Source: CAWDMN01 sp963803155
GTDB lineage: Bacteria > Acidobacteriota > Terriglobia > Versatilivoradales > Versatilivoraceae
Assembly: GCA_963803155.1 (NCBI GenBank)
Contig: CAWDMN010000033.1
Coordinates: 1-64,000, forward strand
Direction of reading: 5' to 3'
DNA: 64,000 bases
The position numbers and the translations under genes are program-made. Every line of letters begins with the position of its first letter. Position 1 is the first letter of the stretch. This document shows, one piece after another, positions 59,115-64,000 of the stretch. The notes under the pieces are model-generated. The model made no database searches. It was not told where the DNA came from and saw only the letters and a list, made by a program, of their open reading frames with translations.

Positions 59115-60941
59115 ATGTGGACATCATTCCGCCGGCATTTCCTCCGCTTTTCCCATGCCATCAGGTATAAGAGCGTGAAGATATGGTTTGTTTTACTACT
59201 CCCTTTTTGGATATCTGCCGAATACCTGGCTGCTCCCCGCCGAATGGATCTACAATCCACAAATAAGCCTGCTGCAATCTCTCCCGCCGTAAGCTCTTCC
59301 GATCAGGTGCCTCCCAGCCGCATCTTCCAGGTGGAAAACATTGCTGCAGCTGCCGGTTTAAATTTCAGACAGAACAATTTTGCCACGGAAAGCAAATTTC
59401 CATTTGAGACGATGGGCGGCGCCGTGGCAACCTTTGATTTTGATAATGACGGTTTGCTTGATCTCCTGTTCCTGAATGGCGCTCCATCTCCGGGCCATGT
59501 GCGGAGCGATCCGGCGTCATTCAACCGGCTGTTCAAGAATCTTGGAAATTGCCGATTCCGGGATGTGACTGAAGCCTCCGGATTGAGCGGCAAAGGGGTC
59601 AAGGGCTATCCGCAGGGAATAGCCGTGGGGGATTTTGATAACGATGGATACGAAGACGTCCTGATTACGAATTTTGGAGATACAGTCCTATATCGCAACA
59701 ATGGGAACGGCACGTTTTCTGACGTGACGAGCCGCGCCGGAGTGTCCATGCCGGGAGCTCCGTTCAAAGCCAGCGCTGCTTGGGTTGATATCGATAATGA
59801 CGGGTGGCTCGATCTGTTTGTGACCCGCTATTTTCAGTGGACGATGGAAGACAATCAATCCACTTATTGTGGCGAACACAAGCCCGGATTCCGGGCCTAC
59901 TGCCGGCCGCAGACATTTCAGCCTCTACCCAACGCGCTGTTTCGCAACAACCACGATGGGACTTTTACCGATATTTCCGAATCCTCCGGCATCGGCCGCT
60001 ATCTGGGAAAGGGAATGGGTGTTGCCGTGGCGGACTACGATAATGACGGTTGGATGGATATTTTTGTTACCAATGATGTCATGCCCAACTTCCTTTTTCA
60101 CAATGAGCATGACGGGACCTTCAAGGAGGTTGCAGCCCAGGCTGGAGTTTACACCAATGAAAATGGCCTCCCGGTTTCCGGCATGGGGTGTGACTTCCGG
60201 GACTATAACAACGATGGGTTGCCCGATATTTTTTATACGGACTTGCACTCGGAGTCTTTTACCCTTTTCTTGAACATCGGGAAGGGCCTTTTTCAAGATC
60301 ATACGTTTCCCTCGAATTTGGGCCAATTTTCTTCCCCACATAGCGGTTGGAGCACCCGGTTTATGGATTGGGACAATGATGGCTGGAAGGATATCCTGGC
60401 GGTTGGCTCCCATGTGCTCGATAACTCCGAACTCTATAATCCTGCTGCCCGCTATCAAGAGCCCTGTTTCTTTTATAGGAATTTGGGAAATGGAAAATTC
60501 CAGGATCTTTCTTCCCAACTTGGGAATGACTTTCAAGTTCAGGGAGCCAACCGAGGCTTGGCGGTGGGAGATTTTGACAATGACGGACAATTGGAAGCAG
60601 CGGTGAATCGGTTGAATAATTTGCCTCTCTTCTTCAGGGTACGCGGAAATTCTGGTGGAAATTGGCTCTCGATTCAGTTGCGGGGGACTCGCAGCAACCG
60701 GGATGCGATTGGAGCAAAGGTCCGGCTGATCCTGCCTTCGGGACTCAACCAATTCGATCATGTTTCCACAGCCAATGGAATCTACTCGGCCAGCGACAAG
60801 CGGCTGCATTTTGGTTTGGGGAAAGAGACGGAGGTCAAGGAACTGGATATCACTTGGCCAAGTGGAACTGTTCAAAGACTGTCGAGTGTCAAGGCCAATC
60901 GGATCCTGCAGGTTGTGGAACCGGAGGCGAAAAAAGGATGA
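59115..60941 (+). CDS. FG-GAP/VCBS - ASPIC/UnbV (CRTAC1-like) secreted protein
   Basis: I favour the ATG at 59115 (GGAG five bases upstream) over ATGs at 58986 and 59043. The roughly 608-residue protein has an export segment SVKIWFVLLLPFWISAEYLA, then a propeller of FG-GAP repeats with calcium-type loops (DFDNDGLLDLLF, DFDNDGYEDVLI, DIDNDGWLDLFV, DYDNDGWMDIFV, DWDNDGWKDILA, DFDNDGQLEAAV) and a C-terminal UnbV domain (about 535-600; RGTRSNRDAIGAKVRLILPS). It lacks the N-terminal TPRs of the relative at 27606; a separate TPR protein is encoded next instead. It heads a three-gene run with TPR and sulfatase-like genes. Confidence 0.88.
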   Translation: MWTSFRRHFLRFSHAIRYKSVKIWFVLLLPFWISAEYLAAPRRMDLQSTNKPAAISPAVSSSDQVPPSRIFQVENIAAAAGLNFRQNNFATESKFPFETMGGAVATFDFDNDGLLDLLFLNGAPSPGHVRSDPASFNRLFKNLGNCRFRDVTEASGLSGKGVKGYPQGIAVGDFDNDGYEDVLITNFGDTVLYRNNGNGTFSDVTSRAGVSMPGAPFKASAAWVDIDNDGWLDLFVTRYFQWTMEDNQSTYCGEHKPGFRAYCRPQTFQPLPNALFRNNHDGTFTDISESSGIGRYLGKGMGVAVADYDNDGWMDIFVTNDVMPNFLFHNEHDGTFKEVAAQAGVYTNENGLPVSGMGCDFRDYNNDGLPDIFYTDLHSESFTLFLNIGKGLFQDHTFPSNLGQFSSPHSGWSTRFMDWDNDGWKDILAVGSHVLDNSELYNPAARYQEPCFFYRNLGNGKFQDLSSQLGNDFQVQGANRGLAVGDFDNDGQLEAAVNRLNNLPLFFRVRGNSGGNWLSIQLRGTRSNRDAIGAKVRLILPSGLNQFDHVSTANGIYSASDKRLHFGLGKETEVKELDITWPSGTVQRLSSVKANRILQVVEPEAKKG

Positions 60942-61041
60942 AGGATGAGGGATGAGGGATGAATGACGAAGGATGAGGATTGAGGGGCGAGGGGTGAGGG
61001 ACGAGGGATGAAGGATGAGGGATGAGGAGTGAAGGATGAGG
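60937..61041 (+). repeat. Purine-rich minisatellite of GATGAGG(G)A units
   Basis: About 100 bases of imperfect 7-8-base units (GGATGAG, GGGATGA, GAGGGGCGAG and similar), nearly all G and A on the plus strand. It starts at the stop codon of the FG-GAP gene and fills most of the gap to the TPR gene. It is rich in GGATGA strings that could vary by slippage and mimic ribosome sites. Confidence 0.9.
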
Positions 61042-61074
61042 AATATCGTGGTGCTAAGTCAGGAGTCTGGAAAT

Positions 61075-62457
61075 ATGAGCAAGAGGGGATGGGAAGGAGC
61101 TAAGCTTCAACGAATTTGGAATACTGTTTTGCTGGTGCCCTCCTGCCGTAGACGAAGAGGAATAGTGTTTTCTTGTTTATGGATTTTTATGCTTCTGCTT
61201 TGGTGCGATCCCTCTTTGCTCTATTCGCAATCCCCTTCCGTGGCAGCTCCTTCGCCCCGCCAAAAAGCAGAATTGGCCTTGAATGAAGGATCCCGGCTGT
61301 TTCAGGCTGGAAACCTGGAGGCGGCAATTGCAAAATTCCGCGAAGCTTATCTCATCCTGCCACAGCATCCGTTGGTTCGCCTCAACCTGGCTAATGCTCT
61401 TTATCAGAAAGACATGAAAAGCCGGGAAGGGCAGCAATTGATGGAGTCTGTCCTGGATCAGTTTCCTCAGGATGCGGAACTCTCTTTGCGTCTGCTGCAC
61501 TCTTATCTGTCAAGCCAGGAAAGCTCGAAAGTTAAATCCCTGATTGAGCGGCTAAAGAGCCGGATGGAAAGCGACAGCCGGCTGGCCTTCAATGTGATTT
61601 ACACCTTGATCCCGTTTGGACAAGTCGAGCTGGCGCGCACCTTGACCGGGCGGACTTCCGAGCTGTTGCAGGGGGAAGTCCTTTTTATTTCCGGTCTGCT
61701 GGCCGTGCAATCCGGGCAGAAACAACAAGCCCTGGAAATGTTCGAGCGCGCCGAAAGCCATCAATTTCCCCCTTCGGGCTCGCGCCACCAAGTCAATCTG
61801 GCAGAGAGTTATTTTGCCCTGCAAAACTTTGTCAAGGCTGGCCGGGCTTATGAGGATTATCTGGCCCATTACCCCGGCAATCAACACCGGTTTCGATTGG
61901 GACTTTGCTACTTTGCCACCGGCCAATATGCCAAAGCGGAAGAGCAATTCAAACAGGCCATGAAATTGAAGCCACTCCCCCCCGAAGCTAATTACCACAT
62001 GGGCGCGACCTTGATTGAATTGAAAAGAAACGAAGAGGCGAGGCCTTATCTCGAAGCCGAACTCGGTCTGAATCCCTCCTCTTTTCGCGCTCAGACCAAA
62101 CTGGCTTACCTGGATTACTTGAAGGGGGAAAACGAGAGTTGTCGCCAACGATTGGACAAGTCAACCGCGCTGGATGCCCGCTGGTTTGAAACTTTCCTGG
62201 TTCGAGGCATGTTACTGGCCCGCATGGGAGATTATCCGCAGGCCCTGCAAAGCCTGCAAACTGCCCTGCAGGAGGAACCCAACTATTGGAAAACTCATTT
62301 TCAGCTTTCCCAAGTTTATGATCGGTTGGGTAATCCGGAAAAAGCGAAGGAGTACTTGGCCAGTTATAACCGGCTGCTCAATGACATCACCAAAGGGGAA
62401 TTGGAGAGCCGGAGAAAAACCACAATGCCCAGTTCCACGGAAACCACCTCCAAATAA
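61075..62457 (+). CDS. Exported TPR-repeat protein
   Basis: The start at 61075 follows AGGAGTCTGGAAAT; a longer frame from 61036 would run into the minisatellite. The 460-residue protein has a signal or anchor helix (GIVFSCLWIFMLLLWCDPSL, about 29-48), then about nine tetratricopeptide repeats, for example LALNEGSRLFQAGNLEAAIA, NLAESYFALQNFVKAGRAYE, LGLCYFATGQYAKAEEQFKQ and LVRGMLLARMGDYPQALQSL. TPR proteins scaffold complexes. It lies between the FG-GAP/UnbV gene and the sulfatase-like gene, 12 bases upstream of the latter, so the three are probably co-transcribed and work together. Confidence 0.88.
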   Translation: MSKRGWEGAKLQRIWNTVLLVPSCRRRRGIVFSCLWIFMLLLWCDPSLLYSQSPSVAAPSPRQKAELALNEGSRLFQAGNLEAAIAKFREAYLILPQHPLVRLNLANALYQKDMKSREGQQLMESVLDQFPQDAELSLRLLHSYLSSQESSKVKSLIERLKSRMESDSRLAFNVIYTLIPFGQVELARTLTGRTSELLQGEVLFISGLLAVQSGQKQQALEMFERAESHQFPPSGSRHQVNLAESYFALQNFVKAGRAYEDYLAHYPGNQHRFRLGLCYFATGQYAKAEEQFKQAMKLKPLPPEANYHMGATLIELKRNEEARPYLEAELGLNPSSFRAQTKLAYLDYLKGENESCRQRLDKSTALDARWFETFLVRGMLLARMGDYPQALQSLQTALQEEPNYWKTHFQLSQVYDRLGNPEKAKEYLASYNRLLNDITKGELESRRKTTMPSSTETTSK

Positions 62458-62469
62458 AGTTGCTCCACT

Positions 62470-64000
62470 ATGAAGAAGATAGTCCTACAACTGCCACTTG
62501 TCCTGCTTCTTCTGCCGATTCCAATTTCACCAAGCGATGACCCCCGCGGGTGGGGGGCTTCCGCCGCCGCAACTCAGTCTTCACCCTCAGTCATTTTGAT
62601 TTCTATCGATACCTTACGGGCAGACCATCTGAGCTGTTATGGATTCCGAAAGCTGCGAACCCCCAACGTCGATTCCCTGGCCAGCGGCGGCACAGTTTTC
62701 ACGCAAATCAGCTCCTTAGTCCCACTGACCTTGCCATCTCACGTTTCGCTGCTGACTTCCGCTTACCCCTTTTGCCATGATGTTCGAGACAATGGAGAAC
62801 CGCTTCAGACTGGTGTTGTAACCCTGGCCTCTCTATTGAAGGCACGGGGATATAGGACTGCCGCCTTTGTGGGCAGTTATGTTCTGGACAAGCGATTCGG
62901 ACTCAATTCCGGTTTTGATGTTTATGACAGCCCTTTCGGTCTTCATCGGACAAAAAAGATTGAGACGAGCGAAGTCCAGCGATACGGAGAAGCAGTAGTA
63001 CAAGCGGCCACTCATTGGATCGAAGAGAACTCGCAAAACCCGCTGTTCGTCTTTCTCCACCTTTACGACCTCCATAAGCCTTATACTCTTCCACCTCCTC
63101 TTCGCAAACAATTTCCGGAGCCTAATTACGATACTCAGCTCGATTATGTGGATCAGGTGATCGGTGGGTTTTCTGATTTTCTGAAAAAGGTTCACTTGTG
63201 GGATCGGTCACTTATCGTCTTTACCTCTGACCATGGCGAAGGACTGGGTGACCATGGTGAGAGCACCCATGGTTATTTTATTTATCAAAGCACACTCCGA
63301 GTCCCGCTGATCCTGCACTGGCCGCTTGGCCCGAGTTCCCGCCCCACCCGAATCGACCAGCCTGCCAGCCTGCTCGATGTTGCCCCCACCATACTGCAAT
63401 TCCTGGGAGTGCAACGGCCACCGGAGTTTCAAGGCCGGGGCCTTATGGCCTTGCTCAATCCGAAAGGCGCTCATGAGGACAAGGAGATCTACAGTGAAAG
63501 TTTTTTCGCCCACAATCATTTCGGCTGCAGTGCGCTGCGGAGCTTACGCCTGGGGCAATACAAAATGATTGATGCCCCTCAACCAGAACTATATGATCTG
63601 GAGAAGGACCCGGACGAAAAGCGCAATCTATACACTCGTGAGAGAGCCCTGGGACTGGCTTTGCGTCAGCGACTACAACGCCTTCAGCCCCGCCCCCAAC
63701 CAGCACCCCGAACAAGCTCAAAGGTCTCCGATCCGGAAACAGCCGCCGCCCTCAACTCTCTCGGGTATGTGACGGCCGGCAGTGCCAACGGAATGCCTCC
63801 TACGGCGGGCCCCGATCCCAAGCAGCGAATCCGAGAGGAGGAGACTTATTACTCTGCGATGACGCTTGCCTTCTCTGGACACTGGGCCGAGTCGAACAGC
63901 TTGCTGGAGTCGTTGCGCGCCAAACTTCCAGAGGTTTCCGCCATTCCCAATGGAATAGGCTTGAATCGGCAAAAACTGGGCAGGCATACCGAAGCTGCCG
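62470..64000 (+). CDS. Sulfatase-like (alkaline phosphatase superfamily) exported protein, 3' end beyond window
   Basis: An ATG at 62470, 12 bases after the TPR gene stop, opens a signal peptide (MKKIVLQLPLVLLLLPIPIS) and an uninterrupted frame to the window edge. The catalytic domain has SVILISIDTLRADHLSCYGF and SDHGEGLGDHGESTHGYF. The nucleophile box is PLTLPSHVSLLT: Thr at the position of the formylglycine Cys/Ser and His for Arg, exactly as in the protein at 25193, so classical sulfatase activity is doubtful. After about residue 430 the sequence (LGYVTAGSANGMPPTAGPDP) leads into what looks like TPR repeats cut by the window end. Confidence 0.87.
   Translation, partial: MKKIVLQLPLVLLLLPIPISPSDDPRGWGASAAATQSSPSVILISIDTLRADHLSCYGFRKLRTPNVDSLASGGTVFTQISSLVPLTLPSHVSLLTSAYPFCHDVRDNGEPLQTGVVTLASLLKARGYRTAAFVGSYVLDKRFGLNSGFDVYDSPFGLHRTKKIETSEVQRYGEAVVQAATHWIEENSQNPLFVFLHLYDLHKPYTLPPPLRKQFPEPNYDTQLDYVDQVIGGFSDFLKKVHLWDRSLIVFTSDHGEGLGDHGESTHGYFIYQSTLRVPLILHWPLGPSSRPTRIDQPASLLDVAPTILQFLGVQRPPEFQGRGLMALLNPKGAHEDKEIYSESFFAHNHFGCSALRSLRLGQYKMIDAPQPELYDLEKDPDEKRNLYTRERALGLALRQRLQRLQPRPQPAPRTSSKVSDPETAAALNSLGYVTAGSANGMPPTAGPDPKQRIREEETYYSAMTLAFSGHWAESNSLLESLRAKLPEVSAIPNGIGLNRQKLGRHTEAA

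Noticed and set aside
1..64000. tRNA, rRNA, riboswitch or phage genes
   Set aside because: I looked for tRNA-like cloverleaf consensus, rRNA blocks, integrase and phage structural motifs and found none convincing by eye; a covariance-model scan would be decisive.

Overview
This is most likely a chromosomal window from a soil- or sediment-type Acidobacteriota bacterium, with a Solibacter/Bryobacter-like gene style. The assignment rests on family content: duplicated orphan MacB/FtsX-like permeases, very long TonB-dependent receptors with an N-terminal carboxypeptidase-regulatory domain and no SusD partner, sulfatase-like proteins with TPR tails next to FG-GAP/UnbV (CRTAC1-type) proteins, and many secreted glycosidases and Tat-exported Gfo/Idh/MocA proteins. 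No rRNA, tRNA, phage or CRISPR locus was seen.

Layout. 1-4.8 kb: two orphan permeases on the minus strand separated by a decayed coding stretch, then a VapBC-type toxin-antitoxin pair whose toxin gene carries an in-frame stop. 4.9-12.7 kb: a secreted esterase, then a plus-strand run of sugar-type genes (DegT aminotransferase, Gfo/Idh/MocA oxidoreductase, PIG-L deacetylase, NagB-like isomerase). The last of these is frameshifted, and its tail is tandemly duplicated together with a REP palindrome beside a REP-associated transposase (RAYT). 12.7-27.4 kb: mainly minus-strand secreted proteins (a propeller-like protein, a serine hydrolase, a GH2 glycosidase, a beta-helix lipoprotein, an acetamidase/formamidase, a LamG-like plus FG-GAP protein, a sulfatase-like TPR protein) with an MFS transporter on the plus strand. 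27.6-30.0 kb: a TPR-FG-GAP-UnbV protein divergent from the sulfatase-like gene.

30.3-57.2 kb is the most coherent block and is all on the plus strand: an ECF sigma factor overlapping a very large membrane protein that looks like its anti-sigma factor, a Tat-exported Gfo/Idh/MocA protein, two paralogous TonB-dependent receptors, an SGNH hydrolase, a GH20 hexosaminidase, two seven-repeat propeller proteins, a GH42-like TIM-barrel protein, a GH2 glycosidase, another Gfo/Idh/MocA protein and a class III aminotransferase. I read it as a SusD-less glycan uptake and degradation locus under local sigma/anti-sigma control. The gene families are recognised; the pathway is inferred.

57.2-64 kb: a 3' remnant of another TonB receptor, a frameshifted Tat-exported gene, and a plus-strand trio of FG-GAP/UnbV protein, TPR protein and sulfatase-like protein that runs off the window end.

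Several dispersed or tandem repeat families sit between genes: RAYT-linked REPs (11.7-12.7 and 47.2 kb), a 127-bp triple tandem repeat (48.5 kb), a 26-bp inverted repeat (20.0 kb), a palindromic family at 34.8, 45.6 and 57.3 kb, and a purine-rich minisatellite at 60.9 kb.
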